64,000 nucleotides of DNA from Ceriagrion tenellum (GCA_963169105.1 OY720636.1:141165747-141229746), one strand, 5' to 3'; counted from the stretch's first letter, positions 36,750 through 48,720 are shown. Translations and numbers: made by a program. The notes: generated by a model from the letters alone, not told the origin.

Positions 36750-37321
36750 TGATCCCACGGTCAGGTCATCGTTGGTCATCTTTCCGATGGGAGGGGAGAG
36801 GATGGTGGGGTTGGGGGAAAGAAGGGGCGGGTGGGTAGGTGGTCAGTTGGTCGCGGTGCACGACCACACACATCAGCGGCGGATGACGGCGCTCCGCGAC
36901 ACAAGTCCGACCCGAGTGAGCAAGAACGGAAGACGGCGCCAAAGCCCCAATTCCTCCCGGCGCCAAAAAAAAACCTCCCAATCGTCTTCTGTTGTGCTTG
37001 TGTCCAGCGTTTGTGCGCGCGGGGCTTAGCTTGTGCCGATCAGTGTGCTGTGCGCGTACTCCTGTTTCACTGTCTTGATGGTGCGAGGAGTGAAGAGGGT
37101 GTTACCTTCGACGACAACTTGAGACCCGATCTCGATCGCAACCCGAGGGCGCCTCGCGACTCCTCTTTGACCTCTCCGGACACTCCGCCCTCCGTATTCT
37201 CTCTTTCCCGGAGAGTCCCGGAGAAGGGAAACTGAAGAGTCATCGTCGTTGAAGAGATATTGAAGGGAACGTGCGCACGAAGAGTTCTCTTCAGGTCGAG
37301 AGAAATGTCTGCTGGCATCAA
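36750..37321 (+). CDS. Candidate first exon: GC-rich 5' UTR plus 17 coding bases (37305-37321)
   Basis: A CpG-rich block of about 550 bases stands out from AT-rich flanks. It ends with AAATGTCTGCTGGCATCAA followed by GTGAGTAAC at 37322, a strong donor, giving a start codon at 37305 and the peptide MSAGI plus two bases (phase 2). An arthropod-type initiator TCAGTGTG lies at 37040-37047, which would give a 5' UTR of about 265 bases. The open frame 36831-37235 in the block has only a low-complexity, CpG-driven composition and is probably not translated. The gene cannot be named from five residues, and I did not find its next exon. Confidence 0.45.
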
Positions 37322-37322
37322 G

Positions 37323-38212
37323 TGAGTAACATTTTATCGCACCTCACGATGAACGATGCGACGTGGAATCTAATTCCGGCTGCGTACCACGGCCGATCAC
37401 GCTTTTGCAGAAGTGTTTCACGCTTTCATTTGACGACTCTGCGGCGCCATTCAAAGGAAGCTTGAGCGTGATTTTTAACCTAGTCATATATAGACGCCAT
37501 ATTCGAATTTTATTTTTAAATTTTTATTTCGCGGCAAGTAATTTATTTATTTTAGTTATTTAAATAGTTGAGGAAGCATAGAGGGTGCCCACTGTTAAGT
37601 TTTTGGCGAGTTGTAGGCGTTTGAGATTCCTTACTTTTCAAAATAAATTCTCCGTGGGGAGGATATCCCCTGCACTTCCCATGTAAAACGACTGGTGTTA
37701 GTGTGCAAATGAATATTTCGAATGTAGTACGTTGAGTGGCAGATTGTTTAGTCACTTTGGCAAGGAGAGATATTTTTCGTTGTAACGGGACCAAATTCAT
37801 TGAATTCTTAGTGTAATAATACCTCTCTCAAACCACACCTCCAAGCAAATCCGTTTGCGCAATGAAGTCTCTCTTTTTGCATCAAGAACTTTCCCATCAT
37901 CAATATGGGATTAAAATGGTTTCACCGTAAAATGGGCGATGCGTTATTCCGGAAAACTTTATTTTTACATGAACGACAAAATCTTGTCTTTACACGACAG
38001 GTTTTTTTGCGAATCGACTGGGAATGCTTTACTCGCGGGAAAAATATTTTTCAGTCCAATTAGATAACGATTTATATGCAAAAATTTTTATAAGTAACGA
38101 GTTATCCCAGGGAATAAGATAATCTTATTGGCCATAGTTTATTACAAAGCTAGGGAAATGGGGTATAGGTTTTATTAATTTTCATCGAAATATTGTCTTC
38201 AGATTTACCTAT
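37323..38212. other. Presumed first intron of the 37.3 kb gene
   Basis: AT-rich, with no exon or repeat recognised. Confidence 0.35.
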
Positions 38213-38275
38213 CGCCTCCATTCATTCATTGGTCATTCAAACCCAAAATTGGTCGATTGCAGCCGTCCACTATGT
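38213..38275 (-). repeat. LINE 3'-end fragment (same family as 20997-21935)
   Basis: CATTCATTGGTCATTCAAAC, then AATTGGTCGATTGCAGCCGT is the reverse complement of the terminal bases of the 21.9 kb LINE (CTGCAGTCAACCGATCTTTG, then ACGACCAATGAATG). It includes the start of the AATG tail. Confidence 0.65.
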
Positions 38276-38607
38276 TCTATCTATCCGCCTACATGTTTAA
38301 AATTCTGACACGTCCAAATGCTAAAATTTTTATCTGAATTGGTGGAATGTGGGGCACTTTTGAAACAGCCAGCTTCCTTTCTCATGAAAAATGTTTCCAA
38401 AAACCGAGAAATTAAGTATATCCTTTAACTTTTAACGCAAAATCGTAATATCTGGGAGGCAATTCAAATTTTTAAAAAGGTTCACCTTCCTTATACCGGA
38501 AGGAACAGCTGAGACGGGAAGCAGGAATTTTCCTGTTTTATCGTCATAAGCAGCGGAATAAGACAATCTTAATAAGACAATCAGGCAATGAACAGAAAAA
38601 AGGTCCA

Positions 38608-39084
38608 ATGCAATTGTTTTCAAATGGATTCTCGACGTGGTTAAGCATATCTCACTTTTTACTTTTACATGGCAAGTATGCATTAATTCATTGCTATCCT
38701 TTTCTACTGAAAAATACTGCTATCAGTATGAGCCTTCGGGTAATCGGCTCCTTCAATGTAAATGTAGATATTTCGGATGAAATTAGGTCAAAGAAAATCC
38801 AGGAAGTGAATGAAATGCATCAAATGAGAACTCGACAACTCATATTCTGCAAAAATGAATTTTGGCAATTATTATACGCCAAAAAAAGTGCCCTGAATAT
38901 GGAATCAACGAATCACACTACCAATTCGCCTCATAAAGCATTATCTTTTCATTATTTTGGGAAGGAGAGAAACTTTGGCTTATGGTGGGGGAGTTTAGCT
39001 GGCATGGATGTAAAAGAGACCGTCGTTAAGTTGAAAAAGTTATCTTTGAAGTGGCTGTATTCAGATGACAGTTTCCTGATGTGA
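38608..39084 (+). CDS. Unrecognised 158-codon open frame
   Basis: The longest single-ATG open frame in this AT-rich region. It contains NVDISDEIRSKKIQEVNEMH and KALSFHYFGKERNFGLWWGS. No domain, signal peptide or repeated motif is recognised. It lies 1.3 kb inside the presumed intron of the 37.3 kb gene. It may be chance, a transposon relic or an unannotated exon. Confidence 0.2.
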   Translation: MQLFSNGFSTWLSISHFLLLHGKYALIHCYPFLLKNTAISMSLRVIGSFNVNVDISDEIRSKKIQEVNEMHQMRTRQLIFCKNEFWQLLYAKKSALNMESTNHTTNSPHKALSFHYFGKERNFGLWWGSLAGMDVKETVVKLKKLSLKWLYSDDSFLM

Positions 39085-42000
39085 CTTGAAGTCACAAAAT
39101 TTTTATTCGGTTAATTGCTTCTTCTTTCTTTACCGTTAAGTTTTGGAAGGAATGCAATTTGGCCAAAAACTCTTGGGATTAGTATCGGTCGCATTTGTTG
39201 TTGAAATAAAACTAAATCCGTTAAAATGGAAGCATGTGAAGATACATGAGGCTTCGACCCTGTGAGATTGGTAGTTTGGGGAATTCTGGGCCAGTATAGC
39301 GCCTATTTACGCACCAACATCCTCTCAGATACACAGATTTTACTTTGATAGAGGTTTGAGGGATGGAGATTATCCTCTTCAGCCTCTTCATTTTTCATCA
39401 AAACCTATCTGAACGTACGTTATTTTAAGTACCGAATTAATTTACAATTACTTTGTTTATCTCTGTTCATTAAATTATTTTATTATTATTTTGTATTCTT
39501 GGTTCTTTAACTCATTTGAATGAACATGGTCTATTGTAATCAACAGTACTAATATCACAAGTTGAATTCCTGCCACATTAGTTACTCAAAAGAAATGCTG
39601 TGCTATGTTGATTGAAAAAAAATGTTCACTCCAAATTAATTCACAAATTGAGAAATTCTCTTCGCATTGTTCTACTTCAGCCATAATTGCACGTTAAGAC
39701 CACTTGCCATACTGCTCAATCGGTATGGAGATAAACCCATTCACTGCTTTCCACGGAATATTAGCCTTAAGGGTGGAAAATGGAGAGGAGAGGAAAAAAA
39801 GAGTGAATTGAAGCACTAGCCGAGATGCAATTAGGGTTTTCCGCTAAACTTTCATTGCCATTGTGAGTGATGCTTGTGTTTGTACTATTGTAGGTTGAGT
39901 AGAAGTGCGCTTCTGTAGCAGTTACTTAATTCAGTTGCTGAAGTGCTCTCCGTTTTTTTAGAAGTCGCTCCCAAGGTAGCAGCTCCAAAAATATTTGTAG
40001 CATTTAGCTGTTATGAATATGCAGCTTCTTTTTCAAGTCGCTTGACACTCTATGGGATCGAATATCACCGCGGCATAAGTGCTGTCGAGCGAAGGATTGC
40101 TTTCATGTAAGTATATGCATCCCTTCCTCAATGGCGGCCTCCCCTCTCCAATGTCGCGTTAAAATACTTTCGCATCGTTGTCCCCCTTAACGTCCTTTTT
40201 TTTCCAAGAGCCTCTGCCGCTTTTGAAGATCTCTGCGTCCCTCAGAAAAGCCTTTTTTCATCGCTTTCTCCCGTTTCTCAACATTGTTTCTTACTTTTTG
40301 CAGTTAAACTGACTAAAAAATTATACATTTTCATTATACTGGTTTTAAAGTACATTCTCTATTCTTTGGAAATGCTATCGCTAGATTTGTGCTTTCGTCA
40401 TTATATGAGGCCAATATAAAATGTTACTTCCATTTCTTTGATTGCTTACGGTTATATACCATAGATATTGACACCATGTAGTAAAGAGTACTATTCGTCT
40501 AGCATCGCTCATCACCCTGAAAAATATCTGTGGCTTAGAGCAGGATGATGATATTACGAACTTATGACTTGGATCACTGAATAGAGCTGTTCATTCATTC
40601 AGCGTCCTGCATAATTACATGGGACAATCATGAAATGTGCTCATTTTGCTCAATGCTTTAAAATTAAGTATTGCTTATTAAGTACTATTTCTTTGCATAG
40701 CTTATCTGCAGATCACTTGTTATACAAGTAGATTTAACGCGTTTTTTCTTTTTAAATAAAAGTGGGTGTACATTAAAAGTTGCACACAGTTACTTTCTGT
40801 GAGTAGCTGTAGTAATACTGTTTTTTTGTTTGAGGCTAACACAGTAGCTTCCACTTTTTTTTGAAGAATTAGCTAAAAAAAGCTAGATACAATGTTCGTG
40901 GCTTACCGAACCCTGGTAATATCAAACTGGGTTCCGCAAATGTATGTATTGCATTGTGACTTTTGGACGTCCAAGCTGGGGACTCGGTATGAGACTCGCA
41001 TGATGCCACTTCTACGTTACACAATGACTTTTTCGAGGGTCTTGATTCGTCATATAAAATTCAGATTCTAATGCATTCACCTGAAAGCAGTTCTTTGTTT
41101 TAATTCCTCCTAATGGCGTCTTTATGCATTTCATGGTATTTTCAAGGAACCAAGCTTTTTCCGACTGTTGAATTCTTATGCCTCGTGAAATTATGCTTCC
41201 TAGTGTGTACAGGATTTTAGGGCAATTAGCGCGATTAATTCGGTTATCTACCAATGTTTTGTGGCCTTTGGACTTTTTGCAAACTGTTTAACATGGCAGA
41301 TCTCACAAAATCATATCGAGAAACCCAAAATATCCAATTTACTTTCGAAAGTTCATTCTTCACATTTTCCTCCTCCCTTCTTGAAAATTTTACGAAGTAA
41401 TACTTTCCCTGTTCCCCACGCGCACTCGACCATTTCCTTTTTTATCGCACTTCTCTTTGTCTTACAATATCTCAAAACATCCTCAACATACTGTAATCCC
41501 CAAGTTTCCGCCCTAACTTCCATTATTACATGTGATCAATGTAAGGCTCAAGTGATTGTTTACATTTTCGTGCTTCTTTTCTTATCCTATGCTTAAATCT
41601 AAATGCACGCTTAAATCTAAATACCTTTTCACACATGCCAAACCCCTTTCATTACACTCCCAACATCTGGACCATTTAACACTAGCCTTCACATTTCAGA
41701 CTTTGTCGCATTTTTGAAAAATAATTTCTTCTGGATTATCTCACGTCAAGGTGAAGCGCTTGTTTTTGACATAGTGTCTTTTGTTAAAACATCATTGTTT
41801 ACAAAACAATGAAGTAAAACGAGTCCCTAATACAGACCCTCCCGTTGAAGCGCTTAGCTTAATATCCTGAGACCTTTCGTCCAATATAATGGACATACAA
41901 GTTTTCCGTGACTACGTTTGAGGTTTTTCCATAGCATCATTGAATTTTCATATCGTCTCAGTCAGTTTCAATACCTTTCCCAAAAAAACTTAGCACGTTC

Positions 42001-42736
42001 ACTACATTCATTTGCAGTATTTTCTCGCAGCTTCTGCTAGTCTTATTTATATAGAATGAGTAAAGTACTGACCTATTTAAGTATTTATTGCATCAAACTT
42101 CATTTTTGCCCTCTTGTTTGAGTGCATGTTATAATTTGAGGCACTTCAGCTATGTATATTTATTAGCACCTGATCTGTGTTCAGCTTAAATTAACCGAAA
42201 AATGGAATGAAAGCAATCTGGGCGCTTTAAAAAACGCAGTTCAATCTTATTTAAGCTTGTCCAAGATCATATCTCAGTTGAATGAGTAACAGCCCAAGAG
42301 GGAAACACGTTTTGGGGAAGGGAATCACGCGACCATAGAACCAACTATGGTGGCCTTCGTTCAATGCATTGGATCGGAAAAAGTATTTACTTTTCATTCA
42401 TTTCTGAGTGAAATATGTATTCAAACTGCGTTATTGTCTTGGACAGACACTAAAGCATGCTAACAATTCTTTCTTATTTGTGAGAATTCATAAACTTCTG
42501 CTGCCAAAGACCAGCCCACTGCAACTACCCTATACCGGCCATACAAAACAATGTCGCTTTACCAAGGTTTTTACCACAGGTGGCAGCACAGTTACTCGCC
42601 CAAGCATTTTACCTTCTAGTCGCAGTTGGGGATGAGATTTTCAGTACATCAGCATAGAATTGACTTGATATTTTAGGATTAGAATGAAGTACAATTTTCA
42701 AATGCTTTGATAATCGAAATAGGAGCAATATTAGAG
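39085..42736. other. No gene recognised
   Basis: AT-rich. A GTAAGT after TTTCAT at about 40109 could be a donor of a small exon but has no coding support. A short segment at about 42320-42370 (CTATGGTGGCCTTCGTTCAA) has a relative at 52270-52320 and marks a dispersed repeat. Confidence 0.4.
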
Positions 42737-42819
42737 CTATATTAGAGCCTGACAAATCGAAATACTACTCGTTGACTTACCAACCCTAAAACCGCTGGAC
42801 CACTTATCGTCTGCTTCAC

Positions 42820-42931
42820 CCAAGAACGAGGTTTTGATGGAACAAGGAACCTTTGAAAAAAAATGAACCTTTTCCTTGCTGCTGTCGTAGCCGGAGACGC
42901 AACAAGGAGCGATACAACGATGCCCGGGCAT
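42820..42931 (-). pseudogene. THAP-type zinc-finger fragment
   Basis: The minus strand reads MPGHRCIAPCCVSGYDSSKE, then KVHFFSKVP, from 42931. The Cys-x4-Cys pair, followed at the usual distance by a hydrophobic/Phe-rich HFF and a Pro, is the start of a THAP (C2CH) DNA-binding domain. The next expected part (a conserved Trp and the Cys/His pair) is not in frame. After KVP the frame changes, so this is a frameshifted relic or the end of an exon; a GGTAAGT lies near 42780. THAP domains occur in P-type transposases and in host factors, and which applies is open. Confidence 0.5.
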
Positions 42932-43334
42932 TTCTAGTTATTATGAAAATCTATTTCTAAAAAGTTAAACACTCAGAAAGAGTTTGCTTCGAAATTTTAG
43001 ATATTCACAGCTTCTAAGGGCGAGTAATTGTGCTAATATCTCTACGTAGAGTTTCCTCGCGGCACCAGTAGCGGTGAAACCATAGACCGGTAGTTTCCAG
43101 TCCTGTAATATCTAAGTCCGTGCCAAAAACGAATCATATCCGTATCACGGCTAATTGTTTTCTTATGAGCCGCATGTTTTTTTACCTAAACCTCACTTCT
43201 TCGCCCTGTATTACCATAAACTGCACTGAGAGAGGTGACAGAACAACCTCGCCCATAGGAGGCTTACCTTTCCAAACTGTCCTACGCGTTGTCTGGCCAG
43301 GAACTCCTATCCTCGTTGGGCTCGTTCCCTGAGT
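42932..43334. other. No gene recognised
   Basis: Spacer with open frames 43120-43332 (plus) and 43182-43388 (minus) overlapping the SINE on its right. No domain. Confidence 0.35.
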
Positions 43335-43490
43335 ATTAAACTCTTTGAGATAGACACCAGGGTTGAAATTCGCTATGAAAAAAATCATTTGACTTGACCG
43401 GGATTCGAACTCGGATCTCCCAAATGCCGGTCAGGTGTGTTAGCCGTTACACCACCAAGACATCTCCCTTCAAGGGGAATTTCGAGGGGG
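43335..43490 (-). repeat. tRNA-derived SINE, copy 1 (minus)
   Basis: On the minus strand: CTTGGTGGTGTAACGGCTAA (A box), CACACCTGACCGGCATTTGG, AGTTCGAATCCCGG (B box), CAAGTCAAATGATTTTTTTC and ATAGCGAATTTCAACCCTGG. The same order occurs in copy 2 at 43686-43877 on the other strand. Homology ends after GGTGT, so this copy lacks the distal tail. Confidence 0.85.
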
Positions 43491-43616
43491 GTTTATGCAA
43501 ACTAGATGTTCAGGCCTCAAGTCTACATTGTAGCACATGAGACGAAGTCGTGCTTACAAAGCCACTGTCGCGGTGGATAAACCCAACATTGTCGTTATTA
43601 AAACGACGAAATTGAC

Positions 43617-43683
43617 AAATTTCCAAACATTGCATGTAACAAATGATATGGTACGAAGTCACTCGCACGGGTGTATATACACC
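43617..43683 (-). repeat. Detached SINE tail, inverted relative to copy 2
   Basis: The reverse complement of 43617-43683 matches the tail of copy 2 (43813-43877) with about two mismatches in 65 bases. It carries no head of its own. It makes a 65-bp inverted repeat enclosing the head of copy 2. Confidence 0.85.
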
Positions 43684-43685
43684 AT

Positions 43686-43877
43686 TCGAAATTCGCCTTG
43701 AAGGAAGATGGCTTGGTGGTGTAACTGGCTAACACACCTGACCGGCATTTGGGAGATCCGTGTTCGAATCCCGGTCAAGTCAAATGATTTTTTCATAGCG
43801 AATTTCAACCCTGGTGTATATGCACCCGTGCGAGTGACTTCGCACCATATCATTTGTTACATGCAATGTTTGGAAAT
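43686..43877 (+). repeat. tRNA-derived SINE, copy 2 (plus)
   Basis: Head 43709-43782 can form a tRNA-like acceptor stem: TGGCTTG pairs with CAAGTCA across 74 bases with one G-T pair. The B box is TGTTCGAATCCCGG. It is followed by CAAATGATTTTTTCATAGCG and a tail with CACCCGTGCGAGTGACTTCG. The absence of a normal anticodon arm and the shared non-tRNA tail make it a SINE rather than a tRNA gene. Confidence 0.85.
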
Positions 43878-44369
43878 ATTCGAGATAGTTTTGAATTCAT
43901 TAGTTAGACTCGATCTTATCATGACTGGGTTTTCTGTCTTCCATTGAGCTGATGTTATGCATTTAATATAATTGTCTTTTCCGGAAACAGCAAAGCGTTC
44001 ATTCACCGCGGACAGTCGATTCTGCTCCTCTCTTCCTATTAGCATTCCAACCTGGGAAGGTGGCGTCCCACGGAATACAATACGGTTGTGTTTCCCCTCT
44101 CGTAGCGTCTTTCACCTGGATATATTGACGTTCCTTTTCATTCATAATTATTTTATTTTAGGGCGTGGTTTTTTCCTGGGGTCAACATATAAAACAACAA
44201 AAATTTCATCTGAGCGTCATTTTCTCCTTCTATATCTGTTTGAAGATAGCTTTCAATACGGCCGCTCTCAAACGATTTGCAACATAATTTACTTGTATCC
44301 ATGAATATTCCTCGACGTAAACGCTGAAGTTACGTCACATGAGCGAGAGCTTTGCCAGCCTCGATACAC
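43878..44369. other. No gene recognised
   Basis: AT-rich spacer between the SINE cluster and a LINE. Open frame 43972-44304 (plus) has no domain. Confidence 0.35.
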
Positions 44370-45300
44370 CTACACTTACATACTACCCTGCGAACCGCCA
44401 CACGGGTGCGTGGCAGGGGGTGCTAGGACACCAGTGGGTAAAGATGTAAGGGATAAGGTTTTGGGTGGTAAAATGGTAACGTGTCTTATGAGAGTGTATT
44501 TAGATGAGCTCAGTTTTTATTTTGGTCGCTTATTACACTCAGAAAGAATGTATTTTGTACCTATCTGTTTGGCCATATTTCACTCTTATTTTATCGCTTC
44601 TGTCAGACCTAGATATATAGTGAGGTGGCATGATAATATTCTCTGTGTCTATCTGAAGCACACCAGTTCTGACTTTCTCGAGCAAATTAAGCTTAGCGTG
44701 CAGCCCCCGAGTCTCTAGGGTCTACCACCTTAATCCTTTTAAGTGTTGTGAAACACTATTTATTCGATCGTAGCCGTTTCTAACGATGCGCGTAGCTTTT
44801 CTTGGTATTTCATTAATTATTTTGGTTAAATCCTTATGAACAGGGTCCCAAATGCTTGCAGTGTATTCGAGGTGTGGCCTAACCAGAGCGAAGCAGCATC
44901 TCTCTTTTACTTTTTCATACGAGGACCTTCCAATTACACCGTTAACAAATCCTAGTTTCTTTAATGCTGCGCCGCATATGTTTTGTATGTGTGTTCCCTA
45001 CTATGTATCTAAAGTTAAGGTAATTCCAAGATATTTAACTTTATCTGAAAATGTTATATTAACTCCTCCCAAGGAGTAGATATGGCATTCGTGGATACGG
45101 GTAAACATGGGCGTAGCCAAGATTTATGCTAGAGGAGGGTAAGACACCCATCCTTATCTATAGACAGATGCCAGGGGGGGCAGGACATCATCCTGTCCGG
45201 CTCCGTATAACAGATTTGGTATGAAATGTCTCGTCCCCTTGGCTACGCCCATGCGGGTAAATGACGTCACGGGGCTCATGTCACTCCGCTAGCGTCTTAG
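44370..45300 (-). pseudogene. LINE ORF2 C-terminus and 3' UTR, interrupted by a hAT MITE
   Basis: The minus strand has a continuous frame (about 44990-44727) reading NICGAALKKLGFVNGVIG, CFALVRPHLEYTASIWDP, KIINEIPRKATRIVRNGYD and VSQHLKGLRW. This is the hallmark post-palm segment of LINE ORF2 ('LVRP.LEYA..VWDP ... RRA.R.V...Y'). It ends at a stop before the normal end, and the following residues are frameshifted. The 3' UTR (44440-44370) ends GGCGGTTCGCAGGGTAGTAT, then GTAAGTGTAGGTGTA, a microsatellite-like tail. Coding debris continues right of the MITE at 45106-45253. Confidence 0.8.
45106..45253. mobile_element. 148-bp hAT-type MITE with 8-bp target duplication
   Basis: 16-bp perfect inverted termini, CATGGGCGTAGCCAAG and CTTGGCTACGCCCATG. 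They are flanked directly by CGGGTAAA on both sides (45098-45105 and 45254-45261). An 8-bp duplication and GGGCGTAGCCA-type ends are usual for hAT elements. There is no coding capacity. Confidence 0.9.
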
Positions 45301-46529
45301 GTATTTTAGCGATTTTTCTTTTTAATGATACCACATTACTATGCAGTTTACACCGCTAAAACTTTTATTTTTCGTAACCCTCATTCAACTCCCACCGCGA
45401 CGTTAAAGTTTTGTTTTTCGAGAATAACATCATTATGCGAACACGCCATTCTTCGGCTCATCGTACGGATCTTCATGGTATGCTCGATTCTCCCTCTAGG
45501 CAGCTCACTTTAGTGCATTGCCTTTATCTGTTCGCACGAATTTGATGGATCCCGAAAATGCCCGCGGGAAGGGAGAGTTGGTGCAGATGAAGGCAGCGTA
45601 ATAATTGTGTTTTCTCGTTGACGGTGAATTTCCATCTAGAGATCTAGTTTTTTTATTACCTCGTGGTGAAAAACTAATCTAGTGGTCCAATTAGGAAAAG
45701 TAACTAGTCACGTTGTTTTCCGTATCTTTGCTCCGACGAATCGGACGGATTTCAACGTGACCGCCTCATTCACATGGCTCCAATCACTGGGGACATTAGG
45801 GGCGGAGGGGTGTCGCAGCTGCACCTCTCCAGGGAAGTATGCGTGTCTGTACGGGGAAAATCTTTCGTATCCTTTCCTTAGATCCGTCCGCCACGGATCA
45901 CGGCCCCTTTCGACCGAGAAATCCCACCCTACCCGCTAAGGCTCAAACACGGGTCACTGAAGAGGTGCTCTCCATCTCGTCAAGGTCCAGGGACTGAACA
46001 GGAAAAGTCACATCGGGAAAATATATTCGTGATGAAACATGTTTTCCATTCCACATGAAATTAGTGTAAATGCTCCTTGAAAACCTTCGAGCTTCAATCT
46101 TAGATATTCTTATAAAAATGGCATTTCTCGCAACTATCATGGAGTGATTGGCACATTTTTGAGAAAATCCCGATCGTCATGGCACTGCTGATAAACGGTA
46201 GGACAATCCCTTTGAACAAAATGAATCCGCTCTGTTCGTGATGTCATCTGAATGACAAGAGCAGCAGATGACTGGAGAATCGGCAATTAGCAATACTAAT
46301 AGTGATATTATTTAAACATCCAGTTAGAACAAAAACTGTAATTAACGACCGAATCATAGAGCAGTCAAATACCTTTGGTACGATAAATCTATCGTAGATA
46401 TTCAAGATGTTGAAAACTAACTTTATAAATGTAAACACATATGCAGAACAATACATAGAACTCTAAAATATAAAACAATGACAGACACTCAATTTTTTTA
46501 AAATTTTATCAAACGGTGGCAGTTCCAAT
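45301..46529. other. No gene recognised
   Basis: Mixed composition, GC-richer near 45540-45940 where frames are open on the plus strand (45682-45939) without domain. Nothing defended. Confidence 0.35.
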
Positions 46530-46535
46530 GGAATT

Positions 46536-46920
46536 ATGTGGGAGAAAGACGTAGGTACTCTGAAAGAGGGAGACGGAAATAAAATTGAACCATCTGAAAT
46601 AAAATTCCCGAGAGCAGTAAAAGGGTGGATATTAGAAGATAGGATCCGCAGTAATAGCAAAAGACAAGTTTTGGAAATTTTTAAATGGGAAAATAAAATA
46701 AAAGAATTCAAAATCATATGGTGTGAAGATTCAGGATGAATGCAGCAGGACCGCCTCCTCAGAATTGCCTTGGAGTACAAGGATCGAGGACAACGAAGCA
46801 TGGGACATTTGAGGTTAAGGTGGCTTCTGGAACAAGCAATATTGAACAATCCATGAACTGAAGATGAAGATGCAGAAGAATGGTTGAAATCTCTGATAAT
46901 ACAGTTCATAGCAACAACAG
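46536..46920 (+). pseudogene. LINE ORF2 C-terminal relic
   Basis: EIKFPRAVKGWILEDRIRSN, then VLEIFKWENKIKE (46596-46700) and, after a stop, QQDRLLRIALEYKDRGQRSM and HLRLRWLLEQ (46741-46830). This follows the usual end of ORF2 proteins ('EMKFLR...G....D+IRN..IR..L...  ..I..Y...W..H+.RM...R..+..L.Y...G+R..GRP..RW'). It is inactive, with a stop at 46737 and only the tail left. The minus-strand frame 46463-46909 is its antisense shadow. Confidence 0.7.
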
Positions 46921-48720
46921 AATGGAGTCAACTTGGTAATGCCATCTTTAACAACTGATATACAGCGTACTTAATCGGTTATGATAGACAAAGATGTAGT
47001 TTTAGAACGGAGTCTTTTTTACTGCGGGAATAATCCGAACAAAATTTCTTTTACAAATGAAAGTCGAAACTCTGCCATTTTACACGCGAAAGAAGTAGTG
47101 CATATTCGTGAAATTTTGCCTCTTGATAAACTATAGTCGATTTTTGCTGATGCATCAACATAACGGTGACATAAACTTTGATATGGTATATTGAAATGAA
47201 TGTTGGTGATAAGTCACTTTCTGCCACAAACCATTGAGGTGGCTCCCATGGTTTTATGAAGATGCTGATATAGTACTGTTAATACGTGGTGGTCGACATA
47301 ATAGTGAAATAGATTCATTAACAATTCCGTTACGTGTAAAACAGCTCATGAGCGTAAATGACAACCAAGTAAATCCATTTGCAGTGAGATGGGAGAAGTC
47401 CAGAGAATACTCACGGATAAAGAAGTGGGTCGAATCGGATGTGAATGCCCTCGCAAACTTCTGGAGTATATGAACTCCATTTAGCGTACTGTGACTTGGC
47501 TTTTGGCAAAAGCGAGACAATCGCTTGTTCAAAGAAGCTTCTCCATCGCCCTATTCCTATTTGGGTCATCTCCTTGAGATGAGTAAATTCTTAACGGGCT
47601 CCATACTGACCTTCTACTGATAAAGACGTTTCGATGGCTAATTGTGGCCTCGTTATCGAGGTAATCGATGTCAAGACTTCAACTTAACCATGCTATATGC
47701 CTCAAAGTTTGGGTCAGGATGTCACCAATTGGCTTCTGATAGGAGAATCCAGAATTTTTATTTTCTCTAGTAATCTTCATTTTGTATAGAAAACCCTCTA
47801 CTTTTATTTTTTATGATTATAATAAAATGATCTAACGATTAGGGTAGTTTAAAATTGAAGTAAATATGTAAAAATCCTTAGTTTTTTATATGTACAGGGC
47901 CCTGTCAGTCGATAATTCTTTTTTCGCCTCAACATAATTTCATTCCGTCCACAAGCAATTCTCTACCTTCCACCTCACCACTTGCCCAGCATCTTCCCCC
48001 CAGTTACATCTTAAAGTAACCCATCGCCCCTCGTTACCCCTCAACCCACATTCCTTTTCTTTCCCCAATCTAATCCAGAAGTTTCCTTACCTCACCCGCC
48101 TTACCAAGCGCTTCCCTATTGATCTTCCCTACGAATATATAACTAAGAATATGTGGGATATAGCATTGTCTGACGCGAAAGAGTCTCCTCTCAACAACCC
48201 ATTAGTGACGTCCCGACCGACCCAAGCTTTTAAGTATATAATTCGGAAAAATCAAAGTCTTGCCGTCGACCACCTCGATGGCGGTAGCGGAATCGGTCAT
48301 AGAAACGTCTGTAACTGCACTCGTGACATGACTGGAAACTCGGGAAGAACCACCTCATACTGTTCACCGGGAAAACACAAGATGGCTAATTGTTTTCTCC
48401 ATAAAATATTTTTACGAGACGCATGTGTCGCATGAAAACAATCATGTGAGCGATTTTACACGTCCTTCCAAAAAGCCTTTGAATGGAAACCCTGGAGCAA
48501 ATGATATTAATCAGACAATCCAACAACCCTTGCAACGAACTATTAATACCGTACCATTCCTCACTCCCATCCAATAGAATTGCATCGTCAAATAATAACC
48601 TTGCCGCCTCGCCCTTACCTACCTGCATTTCACCACCCTCATCACTCAAACTTTGGTAATTTTCTTCACCCACCCCGTAACTTTTTAAACAATAAATGAA
48701 TTTAAACCTACATTATGCAC
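46921..48720. other. No gene recognised; pyrimidine-rich block at 47930-48140
   Basis: Plus frame 47234-47473 (RWEKSREYSRIKKWVESDVN) is unrecognised. At 47930-48140 the plus strand is C/T-rich, with a TATATAA at about 48137. Together with the CTGATGA...GAAA motif at 48721 this may be the untranslated end of a Penelope-like copy, but no protein supports that. Confidence 0.3.

Noticed and set aside
36831..37235. 134-codon open frame across the GC-rich block
   Set aside because: Arg/Pro/Ser-rich translation expected from CpG-rich DNA; the block fits a 5' UTR better.
43709..43782. Possible tRNA gene
   Set aside because: The acceptor stem and B box are good, but the anticodon arm is poor and the non-tRNA tail is shared with a second copy, so it is a SINE.
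46463..46909. 148-codon open frame, minus strand
   Set aside because: It is the antisense of a LINE ORF2 relic.
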